Below are positions 36,313 to 45,359 of a stretch of DNA of 64,000 nucleotides, piece after piece. A program made the position numbers and the translations under genes. The stretch is from Chitinophagaceae bacterium. Its GTDB lineage: Bacteria; Bacteroidota; Bacteroidia; Chitinophagales; Chitinophagaceae. The notes under the pieces are model-generated. The model did no database searches. It worked only from the letters and a program-made list of their open reading frames with translations, and had not been told where the DNA came from. Within the stretch, counting starts at the first letter, position 1; the number at the start of each line of letters is the position of its first letter. Location: positions 934,797 through 998,796 of the forward strand of contig JADKAJ010000002.1 in assembly GCA_016719165.1 (NCBI GenBank). The letters run 5' to 3'.

Positions 36313-36381
36313 AAAAGCACACTTATTTGCAAACTTTGGTTTGAGGGCTGATTTGAGCGGTTTGCAAATGTGTGTGCTTTT
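36313..36381. repeat. TTTGCAA hairpin 1
   Basis: AAAAGCACAC-TT-ATTTGCAAAC pairs perfectly with GTTTGCAAAT-GT-GTGTGCTTTT, with a 2x2 internal loop. One of five related hairpins in the array. Located directly 3' of the cation-efflux gene, so it could terminate or protect that transcript. 36157-36312 holds no recognised gene. Confidence 0.65.
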
Positions 36382-36391
36382 GTGTGTCTGC

Positions 36392-37186
36392 CTATTTTGA
36401 TAACTTCAATATTCTAAATGCCCCTCGTCCAACAAGAATAAATACAATAGCTCCAATTATTAAGTCAGGGAATTTTGAATTTGTAAAGTAAACCAGTCCG
36501 CCTGCAATGATTACACCTATGTTTGCAATCACATCGTTAGAAGTGAAAATCATACTTGCCTGCATATGTGCTTCTCTGTTTTTACTTCTTTGCAATAAAT
36601 ATAAACTTGTCGCATTACCGATTAATGCAAGTGAAGAAATAATAATCATTGTCTGAAAAACGGGAACTTCTTCTAACCCAAGAAAGCGTCTGATTACTTC
36701 TACTAAACCAAACACGGCAAGTGTCATTTGAAAGTAACCACCAATTTTTGCAATTTTCTTTTTTAGTAAAATAGTCCCGCCAACCGCAAAAAGAGCAAGT
36801 CCATAAACTATACTGTCGGCAAGCATATCAAGGCTGTCAGCTACAAGACCCATTGAATGGCTCAAAAATCCTGTCAACATTTCAAGAACAAAAAAGAAAA
36901 AATTAATTGATAAAACTAACCATAGGAGTTTTCGGTCTTGCGGGTCTGTTGGCTCAAAACTCTCTGCCGAAACATTGTCAACAAACTTGGTATCGAGTTT
37001 TAAGCTGTCAAGTGCAGATAATATTGAGTGATAGCTGTCAGTATGATAAACTTCAAGTTTGCGGTTTGCAATGTCAAACTGCAATGATTTTATATTTGAA
37101 AGTTCTTCCAATTTTAAACGGATAAGATTTTCTTCCGATGGACAGTCCATTTTGGAAATATTGAATGTTGTTTTTTGCATTTCCAT
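36392..37186 (-). CDS. CDF-family cation efflux protein with HMA-like N-terminus
   Basis: 264 residues. An N-terminal ferredoxin-like HMA fold (residues 1-70) has DCPSEE in place of the usual CxxC, then five to six membrane helices of a cation diffusion facilitator. The metal-site residues are in VADSLDMLADSIVYG and SNDVIANIG. Likely exports a divalent metal such as Zn, Co or Cd. Ends the minus-strand module DUF6660 - TonB receptor - CDF, with 4 bp to the receptor gene. Confidence 0.85.
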   Translation of the reverse strand: MEMQKTTFNISKMDCPSEENLIRLKLEELSNIKSLQFDIANRKLEVYHTDSYHSILSALDSLKLDTKFVDNVSAESFEPTDPQDRKLLWLVLSINFFFFVLEMLTGFLSHSMGLVADSLDMLADSIVYGLALFAVGGTILLKKKIAKIGGYFQMTLAVFGLVEVIRRFLGLEEVPVFQTMIIISSLALIGNATSLYLLQRSKNREAHMQASMIFTSNDVIANIGVIIAGGLVYFTNSKFPDLIIGAIVFILVGRGAFRILKLSK

Positions 37187-37190
37187 AATT

Positions 37191-39368
37191 TTATAGTCTA
37201 AATTTTATTCCTCCGTTAATTAGAAAACCATCAAGTGGTGCGTAAATGTCTTTGAAAACAGGATTAGTTACTGTTCCTGTATAAATGCTGTCAAAGCGAG
37301 TTTGTCTTACATCTAAAAAGTTTTCAAAATTGATGTAAAGAGAAAGTTTCTCCCAAAGTTTTTCAACCATAAAACCGCAAATCACATATTGTTTTCCTGT
37401 TGTTCCGTCACTTAATTTTTGCGGACTGAAATAATATGCTTCTAATCCTACTTTCCATTTTTCTTCTACTTCATACATCAAGATTGAGTTCAGGCGATGT
37501 TTGGGTGTTAATGGATTTTCAATAGCTGTCCCGTTTTGATGTAGTCTTGTGTCGGTAAATGTGTAGCCTAAAAACAACTTGAAATCTTCATAACCGATTT
37601 TAATGTTTGTTTCTGTTCCTTTGGTGTCAATATTTCCATTGGCATTTATAAATTGATACAAACCATTTGTTTGTGGTTGAAGCAGTAACGGTTTATCTAA
37701 ATAAGTGTAAAAGAAAAGCTGATTGATACTGAAAGTAATTTTATCGTCTGCAAATGACGTTCGATAATTAAAATCAATATTTCCTCCGTAACTTTTTTCT
37801 AATTTATTAGTGTTGCTGTTAATTGCCAATACATTTCTATATTGAATTCTTTCGCTTTCCTCTGTAAATATGGTTGGTGATTTATAACCGAAACCACCAC
37901 CAATTCTTGAAGTCAGTTTAGGAGTGATTTTGAATAAAGCAGAAATTCGGGGAAGAAAAGCAAAGCCATAATCAACAACATAGTCCGTTCTAAAACCTGT
38001 TTCAAGATTTAGCCATTTAGTTGCCTTCCAAATATTTTGAATAAATGCACCCGTAGTTATTAGCTGGTAATTACGAAGCGGCAAAGTGTCAATTTGTTTT
38101 TCTTGGAAATTATCAGTCCATAGATTTAAACCTACAATCCATTCAGATTTTTCCTTGCTACTGGAATAAGTGGCTTCGCTGAATGACGCTAATTGTGTTC
38201 CGTCAAAGCTATATTGGGGAATACTAATTTTACGGTTGAAATAACTAACACTGTTTTTAAAACTAAAACGGTTACTGTCGTTGAAATTGTGGTCAAAAGT
38301 CAATTGCGTTGAATAGCGTTGAGTTTTGTTTTCTTCAAAGTAACTGTGTAGGCTGTCGCCATTGCCCTCAATGTAACGAATGTCCCCGCCAAGACGATTT
38401 TCAATTGTTGAATTAATACCAAAATTTAATTTTGTCTTTTCAGTAAAATATAAGAATAGTTTAGGATTAAAAACATAGCGTTCAAATTTAGGAATTGCGG
38501 TAAGACCAATATTTGCAGGGTCGTAAGCCCAGTTACGATTATGAGAAGCAAAAATAGTTGTTCCTACTTTTTTAAAACGCTGTCCATAAAACCCGTTTAA
38601 ATCAAAACCTTTTCCCGAACTTCCATTGAGATGAAATTTTAATTCTCTCTCGTTTGTTGGTGTTTTTGAAATTAAATTTACCAGTCCCGCAATTGCACCA
38701 CCACCATATAAAGTAGAAGCCGAACCTTTTATTAATTCCACTTGCTTTAAATCTAAAGGCGGGGTTTGTAGCAAACCCAAACCGCTTGCAGCACCTGAAA
38801 ATAAGGGAAAGCCGTCTTTTAAGATTTGCGTGTAACGTCCGTCAAGTCCTTGAATTCTTATACTTGCATTTCCACTTGTTGCTGATGTCTGTTGCGTTTG
38901 AATACCTGTGCTTTCGTTTAACAACATTCTAATATCGCCCGATTTCATATTTCCTTTTTCTTCTAATTCTTCTCCTGCAATAAATTCAACCCTTGTAGGA
39001 ATATCTTTAATTGTCCGTGTGCTTCTCGTTGAAGAAATAACCACTTCACCTAATTCATCTGCTTCGGATTTCAACAGTATTTCAATGGGTTCGGAATTTG
39101 TCAAAGGAAAGTCGAATGTATCTTTTCTCTCTTGATAACCGATATAACGAAATTCAATTACCTGTTTCCCTTTTGGAATGTTAGTCAGAGTTACAAGTCC
39201 GTTATTATCGGCAGTTGCACCGTTTGTTGTGCCGTCCAAAATGGCGGTAGCACCAATTAAAGGTTCCTTTGTTTCGCTGTCTTTGAGAATAACCTTAAAT
39301 GTATTCTGTGCAAATACAGCATTTATGTTTAATGCTACAAGAAGTAGCAAAATGATTTTTAGTTTCAT
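37191..39368 (-). CDS. TonB-dependent receptor with CarboxypepD-reg-like domain
   Basis: 725 residues from MKLKIILLLL at 39368 (the upstream frame to 39422 is not needed). Signal peptide (ending VFAQ), a carboxypeptidase-regulatory-like domain (residues 22-100, GATAILDGTTNGATADNNG), a plug domain (SIRIQGLDGRYTQILKDGF, LYGGGAIAGLVNLISKTP), and a 22-strand barrel ending in an aromatic-terminal strand (GGIKFRL). Probable metal-complex importer or exporter partner in view of the adjacent CDF gene. Intact. Confidence 0.9.
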   Translation of the reverse strand: MKLKIILLLLVALNINAVFAQNTFKVILKDSETKEPLIGATAILDGTTNGATADNNGLVTLTNIPKGKQVIEFRYIGYQERKDTFDFPLTNSEPIEILLKSEADELGEVVISSTRSTRTIKDIPTRVEFIAGEELEEKGNMKSGDIRMLLNESTGIQTQQTSATSGNASIRIQGLDGRYTQILKDGFPLFSGAASGLGLLQTPPLDLKQVELIKGSASTLYGGGAIAGLVNLISKTPTNERELKFHLNGSSGKGFDLNGFYGQRFKKVGTTIFASHNRNWAYDPANIGLTAIPKFERYVFNPKLFLYFTEKTKLNFGINSTIENRLGGDIRYIEGNGDSLHSYFEENKTQRYSTQLTFDHNFNDSNRFSFKNSVSYFNRKISIPQYSFDGTQLASFSEATYSSSKEKSEWIVGLNLWTDNFQEKQIDTLPLRNYQLITTGAFIQNIWKATKWLNLETGFRTDYVVDYGFAFLPRISALFKITPKLTSRIGGGFGYKSPTIFTEESERIQYRNVLAINSNTNKLEKSYGGNIDFNYRTSFADDKITFSINQLFFYTYLDKPLLLQPQTNGLYQFINANGNIDTKGTETNIKIGYEDFKLFLGYTFTDTRLHQNGTAIENPLTPKHRLNSILMYEVEEKWKVGLEAYYFSPQKLSDGTTGKQYVICGFMVEKLWEKLSLYINFENFLDVRQTRFDSIYTGTVTNPVFKDIYAPLDGFLINGGIKFRL

Positions 39369-39453
39369 TTTGAATAATATTAATGTTTGTAAAATGATGA
39401 TTAGCGGTGCGAAGCACCGCATAAAATATTTTGTGGCGAAGCCACAATAAACA

Positions 39454-39765
39454 TTAACTTATTTTAGGCGGTTGCCAGATAGAAGAGCGGAACTCTGAAA
39501 TAAAACTTTGGTCGTAAATAGAAATACTTTTTTCGGAGAGAACAACACAGGCTTTTAATGAGAAGGATAAAAGAGGAAAGGTAAAGCCACAACAAGTTCC
39601 GCAACTTAAAAATGGGGAACAACAGTCACTGCAACCTTGTTCGTCCTGGTCGTTTTGGGATTGTTCGGTGTGATTAGATTGGTTTAGGCACTTGTCCTCA
39701 AGATAGCAGGGAATTGTCGCCAAAAGCAACACATAAAATGCTATTATGAAGGATATTAATTTCAC
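39454..39765 (-). CDS. DUF6660-like cysteine-rich exported protein
   Basis: 103 residues from a GTG at 39765. Signal or membrane helix (LISFIIAFYVLLLATIP), then a Cys cluster EQGCSDCCSPFLSCGTCCG suited to metal binding. Similar small proteins sit before metal-related TonB receptors in Bacteroidota. An upstream open frame to 39855 has no support; a TACATTTG box 4 nt before the GTG favours this start. Confidence 0.7.
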   Translation of the reverse strand: MKLISFIIAFYVLLLATIPCYLEDKCLNQSNHTEQSQNDQDEQGCSDCCSPFLSCGTCCGFTFPLLSFSLKACVVLSEKSISIYDQSFISEFRSSIWQPPKIS

Positions 39766-39769
39766 GCTA

Positions 39770-39777
39770 CAAATGTA
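39770..39777 (-). promoter_or_regulatory. -7 promoter box for the metal module
   Basis: Minus-strand TACATTTG fits TAnnTTTG and ends 4 nt before the GTG start, the same spacing as at lptB. The TTTGCAA hairpin 2 lies just upstream. Confidence 0.4.
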
Positions 39778-39795
39778 GTAAAAGCGTTGGATAAA

Positions 39796-39855
39796 TTGCA
39801 CTCTTTTGCAAGCTTTGGTTGTGTGTCGGCTTGTGTGGCTTGCAAATGTGTGCAA
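39796..39855. repeat. TTTGCAA hairpin 2
   Basis: TTGCAC-TCT-TTTGCAAGC pairs with GCTTGCAAA-TGT-GTGCAA around a loop containing GTGTGTCGGC. Here it is 5' of the metal module rather than 3'. The rest of 39856-40075 has no recognised gene. Confidence 0.65.
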
Positions 39856-40075
39856 TGCGGGTCGGCTAAAAATTGAATTAAAAAAGTGCGATGGGAAAAA
39901 ATAAAAAATACAGAAGCGTTGGTTTGAGTGTCGGCAAAAGGTCTGCTGGTCTGTGTCAAGTTACAGCAAATTGTCCTCCAAATGTAGGTCAGTCGGCAAG
40001 GTGGTTTTAAAGTCAAAAGTTTCATAGTCCGATGTCAGCTCGTTAGTAGTTGTGTCGTCTTTTACGCTTGCAGGT

Positions 40076-40260
40076 AACGAGCAGGGCTTTATGCAGGTTG
40101 GGAATTAGTATTCCGTCAGCACATAACCGCTGCTGATTGAAAATATATTGTTGAAGTTATGTACAAAAGCTGATAGTTATTCGTCTGCTGGAACTGAAGC
40201 TGGGATTTGCAAATAGCTGATGTTACAATGTCAAGCCCAACTTGCATAAAACCCAATGTT
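40076..40260. repeat. attC-like site 4 (185 bp)
   Basis: AAC-GAGCA-GGG...CCC-AAT-GTT. Arms TTTATGCAGGTTGGG and CCCAACTTGCATAAA. GCAGGTAAC on its left complements GTTACCTGC at 36154, enclosing the 3.9-kb metal cassette. Confidence 0.82.
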
Positions 40261-40284
40261 ACCTGCCGTTTTTCTTCTCTCAAT

Positions 40285-41124
40285 TTACTTTTTTGGATAT
40301 TGTCCAACAGCTTCAACTCCTTTGTCTGTGAATCTAAGAACTTCTGTGGTAATTGGATAGCCTGATTGTTTATATTCATCTGCCACTACGTCTCCAAGTC
40401 GTCCTGAAAAAAAGTCAAAGTCTTTTTCTGAAAAGATGTAGCAAAAGTCTCGTACTGGGATAACAGCGTAAAATGGAAAGCTAAAATCTTTCTTTACTTT
40501 TTCCCTCATAGTCGGGGCAAAAAGTAATGCAGGTTTTAATGTTTCATTGTCAACATTGATTATTCCAAGTTTACGGTTCTCGATTGTGTCAAACGAAAGG
40601 GTAGATTTTGATAATAAATTGTCTGCGTTATAATTCGCCTGTATGTCCAAATCTTTTTCTGTTATGTTCCATTTTTCTAAATTGTCTTTCGATAGAAATA
40701 TTTGATTAGTGTCACTGCTCAACATATATACCTTGCTAAATTCATCAGTAATTTTTTTATGAATCATATTGTCAAAGTCTATGTCATTTGGGAAAAGTGA
40801 AATGAACACTTTGTCTTTACAATCTACCCAATTTTCAGGTATTTCAATTTGTTCAACTAATAAGGTCTCGACCAAGTTTGTAATATGAAATTTGTCCTTG
40901 TCTCTGCTAAAGTTTTTCCTGGTGTTTTCTAAACTTATTTTAAGTTTCCAATCACCTCGTGAAATATGAACTAAACCCAACTCGTCAACTGAGTCAATTT
41001 TCATACCTTTCTTTTCAATTTGTGTTTTGAATTCTTCAAATACAAAATCTTTGTCTTTGCTGTCTTTACAACCAAATAGTCCGAATAACATTGTAAGTAT
41101 GATTATAGTTTTGGAGTGTCTCAT
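40285..41124 (-). CDS. Hypothetical lipoprotein (possibly DUF1444-like)
   Basis: 279 residues with lipobox LFGC at residues 16-19. A globular body contains LGLVHISRGDW, ALLFAPTMREKV and a C-terminal RDFCYIFSEKDFDFFSG...VLRFTDKGVEAVG pattern loosely like DUF1444 (YtpQ) proteins. That likeness is weak. Single-gene cassette bounded by GTTACCTGCC and GGCAGGTAAC: starts 6 nt inside one edge, stops 18 nt inside the other. Intact. Confidence 0.75.
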   Translation of the reverse strand: MRHSKTIIILTMLFGLFGCKDSKDKDFVFEEFKTQIEKKGMKIDSVDELGLVHISRGDWKLKISLENTRKNFSRDKDKFHITNLVETLLVEQIEIPENWVDCKDKVFISLFPNDIDFDNMIHKKITDEFSKVYMLSSDTNQIFLSKDNLEKWNITEKDLDIQANYNADNLLSKSTLSFDTIENRKLGIINVDNETLKPALLFAPTMREKVKKDFSFPFYAVIPVRDFCYIFSEKDFDFFSGRLGDVVADEYKQSGYPITTEVLRFTDKGVEAVGQYPKK

Positions 41125-41136
41125 AAAATGGCAGGT

Positions 41137-41325
41137 AACGGGCGGGGCTTGCTGCAGGGCTGGAATTCATTGCTTGTCCGCCCGGAACCGCTGCTGATTA
41201 AAGATATAAAAGTACAGGTTAACAAACAAAAGCCCAACAATGTACGTCCAGCCCAGATGAAGCACAACAGCGATAAAATGATCATTGCTCCAACGTCCAG
41301 CCAGCCTTGCAGCAAACCTGATGTT
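41137..41325. repeat. attC-like site 5 (189 bp)
   Basis: Arms GGGCTTGCTGCAGGGCTGG and CCAGCC-TTGCAGCAAACC. Nearly identical in its interior to site 7, which shows the family is recently related. Confidence 0.85.
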
Positions 41326-41409
41326 GTAGGCTTGTGCCATCTACGCTATATTCTTCTAAATGGTCAGTTGCCCACCCAAAGAACTTTGAAATATTTGTAA
41401 AAGCTTTTG

Positions 41410-41676
41410 TCAAAATTGTGAAATTATAAAAACAAGAGGAACAAATAGTATAAGTTGTCCAACGGTAATTTGTTTATAAATATTTGCTTGTGCCACTTTT
41501 AAAAGCCACAAAACTATAGCGATTATTAAATTCAAGATTGTCAAGGCTGGATAAAACACCATAAAAATAATTGGAGATTTGTCAGAGTCGGTCTTGATTA
41601 CGAAATAAATGATTAGTCCAATAATTATTGCATTAAGTACAACAGCAATCGTCCTATGTAAATTATATGTTGTCAT
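41410..41676 (-). CDS. Small integral membrane protein
   Basis: 88 residues, almost entirely three membrane helices (VLNAIIIGLIIYFVI, MVFYPALTILNLIIAIVLWLL, VGQLILFVPLVFIIS). Not recognised. Shares one cassette (GTTGTAGGC / GCCTACAAC) with the next small membrane protein, an unusual two-gene cassette. Confidence 0.65.
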   Translation of the reverse strand: MTTYNLHRTIAVVLNAIIIGLIIYFVIKTDSDKSPIIFMVFYPALTILNLIIAIVLWLLKVAQANIYKQITVGQLILFVPLVFIISQF

Positions 41677-41717
41677 TGAAGCAAAGCAACTGGGTTTTGT
41701 GAGTAAGTTCCATTTAA

Positions 41718-41990
41718 TTAAGAGAAGAAGCCACCGTAAATAAGTAAGAGTGTGGCAATAATTGACACTACTAATCCAATTATGTTTGCTGTCGTCTTAT
41801 TTTTAATTAAGTTACAAATTACAATATCGCCTACAAAAAGCAAAACCCCAAATCCAAATAGTCCAACCATTCCAACTACACCCCAACCTTCACCTTCCGA
41901 CAGTTGGTCATAGTTATAAATGGTATATCCAACGCAACTAATCAGAAAAATTATTGAATATATTTTGAGTATTGAAGTTTTTAATTTCAT
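41718..41990 (-). CDS. Small integral membrane protein
   Basis: 90 residues from ATG at 41990 (the frame runs back into an attC-like site at 42080 but has no support there). Three membrane helices with a short acidic loop (DQLSEGEGWG). Not recognised. Lies 41 bp before the next membrane gene on the minus strand; probably co-expressed. Confidence 0.65.
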   Translation of the reverse strand: MKLKTSILKIYSIIFLISCVGYTIYNYDQLSEGEGWGVVGMVGLFGFGVLLFVGDIVICNLIKNKTTANIIGLVVSIIATLLLIYGGFFS

Positions 41991-42087
41991 CGTTTGTTGT
42001 GCTGAGCTTGTCGCAGTAAAATTGCAGTCTAAATAATAATCTTGTCTGACTGTTATGAGCCGAAAGGTGTCAAACGGCATAGCCTAC

Positions 42088-42275
42088 AACGTTGAAGCAT
42101 TTGCGATGGCATGGCAATAGCGAACTGTCAGCCGTAACAAATGCTAAATTGAAAAACTAATATTGAAGTTAAGGACTAATGACCAACAGCGTAATGTTTG
42201 CCGGAACTAAAGCTGAATATTGATTTGCAGCCGATTGCTCCAATGTCTAGCCATGCTATTGCAAATGCACTTGTT
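42088..42275. repeat. attC-like site 6 (188 bp)
   Basis: AAC/GTT ends with arms AGCATTTGC and GCAAATGC then GGCATGG and CCATGC. The C-terminus of the GRAM-like gene reads 20 bp into it. Confidence 0.78.
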
Positions 42276-42807
42276 GTAAGCCGTTCTTTGTCTTCAGAAT
42301 TTGCTCGACCCATTTGTCTGCTTTGTCAACAACAAACTTCTCAGTCAAATTATCAGTTATGTGAACGGCAATTCCGTTGTTGATTAGTCCAAGGGTTTTA
42401 TATTGGTCAACTGACGCAATGTCTAAAAGTGAAATTGATAATTCGTGATTTTGAACGTTTAGATTGTGCGATTTGAATAGAAGTCTTTTGTCTGTAATAC
42501 ATAAAGAACCGCCAACACCTTCAGCTCCTTTGAAATGATTTGCGGGTGTCTGAAAAATGGCGACTTCTCCGGTGTCAAGGTTAAAATGTGTCGATTTAGT
42601 GAAAATGCTGCTAACAAAAAACTTGTCAGTTAGCCAGCCAAATAAAAGTCCTGAAACAAGTCCGGCGATTACTGCTGCAATTACTGATTTTGCTATTTCT
42701 GCAGTGCTTTCTTCTTCACCTGTCACCCAAGCGATGATTGTTTTAAAGAGGAAAACGAAAGTCATTCCAAGTCCAAAATACAGTCCTGATTTTACTTTAT
42801 TACTCAT
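42256..42807 (-). CDS. Membrane protein with GRAM-like domain
   Basis: 183 residues. Two N-terminal membrane helices (FGLGMTFVFLFKTIIAWV and VIAAVIAGLVSGLLFGWL), then a GRAM/PH-type beta domain (GGSLCITDKRLLFKSHN, ISLLDIASVDQYKTL, AVHITDNLTEKFVV). Such domains bind membranes or lipids. Its last codons and stop are provided by the attC-like site. Single-gene cassette (GTTGTAAGCC / GGCTTACAAC). Intact. Confidence 0.78.
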   Translation of the reverse strand: MSNKVKSGLYFGLGMTFVFLFKTIIAWVTGEEESTAEIAKSVIAAVIAGLVSGLLFGWLTDKFFVSSIFTKSTHFNLDTGEVAIFQTPANHFKGAEGVGGSLCITDKRLLFKSHNLNVQNHELSISLLDIASVDQYKTLGLINNGIAVHITDNLTEKFVVDKADKWVEQILKTKNGLQQVHLQ

Positions 42808-42846
42808 GTCATTTGAAGTTCAAGGGGTGTAAGTCGAATGGCTTAC

Positions 42847-43036
42847 AACGGGCAGGGCTTGCTGCAGGGCTGGAATTCATTGCTGGTCCTGCCCGGAACC
42901 GCTGCTGAATAAAGATATAAAAGTACAGGTTAACAAACAAAAGCCCAGCGATGTACGTCCAGCCCAGATGAAGCACAACAGCGATAAAATGACCATTGCT
43001 CCAATGTCCAGCCAGCCTTGGAGCAAACCCAATGTT
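42847..43036. repeat. attC-like site 7 (190 bp)
   Basis: AAC-GGGCA-GGG...CCC-AAT-GTT with the same arms as site 5. Belongs to copy A of the duplicated cassette. Confidence 0.85.
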
Positions 43037-43779
43037 AGTGGCAGTTTTTCTTCGTCCGGATAATGTCATACAGCAAGTTTAGCTCATTGATGTCGGTCTC
43101 AGCCAAATTGCTTGCTTCAATGATTAATAGTTCAATAGTGTCTGCGAAATTCTGTTTTACCTTTTCAGTGTCAAGCCAAGTTCGTAAGATGTCTGCCAGT
43201 TCTTTGTCACCAAACGCACTGCAAAGTTTTGTCTTGTTGTATTGGTCAAAACCGTGAAAGTGCAAGTCACGAAAAATGCAAAGCACTTTCTTTTGTTTTT
43301 TCGCTTTCCCAAATTGTCAGTAAGTTGCCAACATTAAAACCTGCTTTCCAAAGCATTATCAAAATAGTATCAATTCTGTCGTTAAATGAGGGTAAGGGAT
43401 AAATGGAAAGACAATGTTTGAAATATTCAATAGTGAACTGATTAAGCAAGTCCAACTCTTGTTTTGTCCATTCTGTCTTGTCAAACGGTATGAGCCTTGA
43501 AAAAGACAATTCAGCGGAGTGTGTCGGAAATTGAAACTGAGCAATTAAGTCCAAATACCTTGGAAGAAAATGCTTTACTTCTTCAATCGTTGTCTTGTTT
43601 GGTTTAGCACCGTCATTGTAGTCAGCCAAGAGGTCTTTTGGAATTTGTCTCACGGGTAAGCTGGCTAATTTAGCTTCATCTTCGGGTTTCATACAACAGT
43701 CGGTGCAAATGTCCAACGGTTTTTTCGGATTATATTTTGCAAAAAGTCCGTATGATTTGTCAATTATTTCTGTCAGCAT
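43035..43779 (-). pseudogene. Frameshifted copy A of 247-residue unknown protein
   Basis: Same protein as 44612-45355 but split. The N-terminal 165 or so residues read from 43779, then five A at 43272-43276 instead of four shift the frame. The rest continues as 43035-43286 (LHFHGFDQYNKTK...). The stop TAA is made by the attC-like core (CACTAAC). Otherwise almost identical to copy B. Function unknown; the motif CTDCCM near residue 25 might bind a metal. Confidence 0.85.
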
Positions 43780-43783
43780 GGTT

Positions 43784-44374
43784 TTATTTGATATTTTTCA
43801 CTGGCACTCCTTTGTCAATGTAGTAACTTTTCAATTGCTTAAACTTAATGTTACACCAATTTCCAAGATTTATTTTAGCTGAACTTTTTAAATAGCCTGA
43901 CCAGTCAAAGCAAAAAAAAGCATACCCAATAATTTTATCGTCATTTCCCAAAAAGTATATGCCGTTTAAAGGAAGCGTCATTCCATTTTCGTCTGACAAG
44001 CCTTTTGAAGAATAATTAAATAAAATATTTGTCAACCCGTCAATGTCGGCTTTTGACAAGGAATGTTTCATAATAATTTTTGCGGTGTCAAACTTGAATT
44101 GTAATGTGTCAATTATAAAGCCATTTTGTGGTAAAGGTTTTTCGTCTCCCCAGTAATAAATTGTGTCTTTGCTGTATTTCTTTGGTGCGTCATATGAAAA
44201 TATGACAATTTCTTTCGCAATATTAAAAGGAAATATTTTTAGTCTTTGTGAAGCTGTTAAATTGCTGTCCTTTTTGCAATTATTGTATTGAGATTTACTA
44301 TTTTTTTCTGATTTGATTTGCCCCAAAGCTGATAAGCAAATTCCAAATGTGGTTAGAAGGAAGAGAGACTTCAT
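43784..44374 (-). CDS. Hypothetical exported protein, intact copy A
   Basis: 196 residues from ATG at 44374: signal peptide (MKSLFLLTTFGICLSALGQ), then a beta-rich body with YYWGDEKPLPQNGF and IIGYAFFCFDWSGYLK. No family recognised. Upstream open frame to 44581 lies in an attC-like site and is not counted. It is 4 bp upstream of the broken gene in the same cassette. Its second copy at 45360-45927 is broken. Confidence 0.75.
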   Translation of the reverse strand: MKSLFLLTTFGICLSALGQIKSEKNSKSQYNNCKKDSNLTASQRLKIFPFNIAKEIVIFSYDAPKKYSKDTIYYWGDEKPLPQNGFIIDTLQFKFDTAKIIMKHSLSKADIDGLTNILFNYSSKGLSDENGMTLPLNGIYFLGNDDKIIGYAFFCFDWSGYLKSSAKINLGNWCNIKFKQLKSYYIDKGVPVKNIK

Positions 44375-44425
44375 AAAAATTTCTTTGAAGATGCTCGATT
44401 TGAGAGTTTCCATAAAATTGCCAAT

Positions 44426-44613
44426 AACGGGCAGGTATTGCTGCAGGTGGGATATTTTATAACGTCCAGCCCGGAACCGCTGCCCAATTGAAAATATAAA
44501 GTTGAAGTTAACAACAAAAAGCCAAATTGAAACTCGTCTGCCCGAACAAAAGTACAGCGATGCAAACAGCCGAAGTTTCAACGTCCAGCCCCACTTGCAG
44601 CAATACCAATGTT
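44426..44613. repeat. attC-like site 8 (188 bp)
   Basis: AAC-GGGCA-GG...CC-AAT-GTT; arms GGTATTGCTGCAGGTGGG and CCCCACTTGCAGCAATACC. It separates the two copies of the duplicated cassette and differs in sequence from site 7. Confidence 0.83.
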
Positions 44614-45355
44614 AGTGGCAGTTTTTCTTCGTCCGGATAATGTCATGCAGCAAGTTTAGCTCATTGATGTCGGTGTCAGCCAAATTGCTTGCTTCAATGA
44701 TTAATAGTTCAATAGTGTCTGCGAAATTCTGCTTTACCTTTTCAGTGTCAAGCCAAGTTCGTAAGATGTCTGCCAGTTCTTTGTCACCAAACGTACTGCA
44801 AAGTTTTGTCTTGTTGTATTGGTCAAAACCGTGAAAGTGCAAGTCACGAAAATGCAAAGCACTTTCTTTTGTTTTTTCGCTTTCCCAAATTGTCAGTAAG
44901 TTGCCAACATTAAAACCTGCTTTCCAAAGCATTATCAAAATAGTATCAATTCTGTCGTTAAATGAGGGTAAGGGATAAATGGAAAGACAATGTTTGAAAT
45001 AGTCAATAGTGAACTGATTAAGCAAGTCCAACTCTTGTTTTGTCCATTCTGTCTTGTCAAACGGTATGAGCCTTGAAAAAGACAATTCAGCGGAGTGTGT
45101 CGGAAATTGAAACTGAGCAATTAAGTCCAAATACCTTGGAAGAAAATGCTTTACTTCTTCAATCGTTGTCTTGTTTGGTTTAGCACCGTCATTGTAGTCA
45201 GCCAAGAGGTCTTTTGGAATTTGTCTCACGGGTAAGCTGGCTAATTTAGCTTCATCTTCGGGTTTCATACAACAGTCGGTGCAAATGTCCAACGGTTTTT
45301 TCGGATTATATTTTGCAAAAAGTCCGTATGATTTGTCAATTATTTCTGTCAGCAT
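44612..45355 (-). CDS. Unknown 247-residue protein, intact copy B
   Basis: Soluble, mixed-charge protein: CTDCCM motif near residue 25, a helical middle, and EASNLADTDINELNLL near the end. No signal peptide, so cytoplasmic. Family not recognised. The stop codon TAA overlaps the AAC core of site 8. Its twin in copy A is frameshifted. Co-directional with, and 4 bp from, the exported-protein gene. Confidence 0.78.
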   Translation of the reverse strand: MLTEIIDKSYGLFAKYNPKKPLDICTDCCMKPEDEAKLASLPVRQIPKDLLADYNDGAKPNKTTIEEVKHFLPRYLDLIAQFQFPTHSAELSFSRLIPFDKTEWTKQELDLLNQFTIDYFKHCLSIYPLPSFNDRIDTILIMLWKAGFNVGNLLTIWESEKTKESALHFRDLHFHGFDQYNKTKLCSTFGDKELADILRTWLDTEKVKQNFADTIELLIIEASNLADTDINELNLLHDIIRTKKNCH

Positions 45356-45359
45356 GGTT

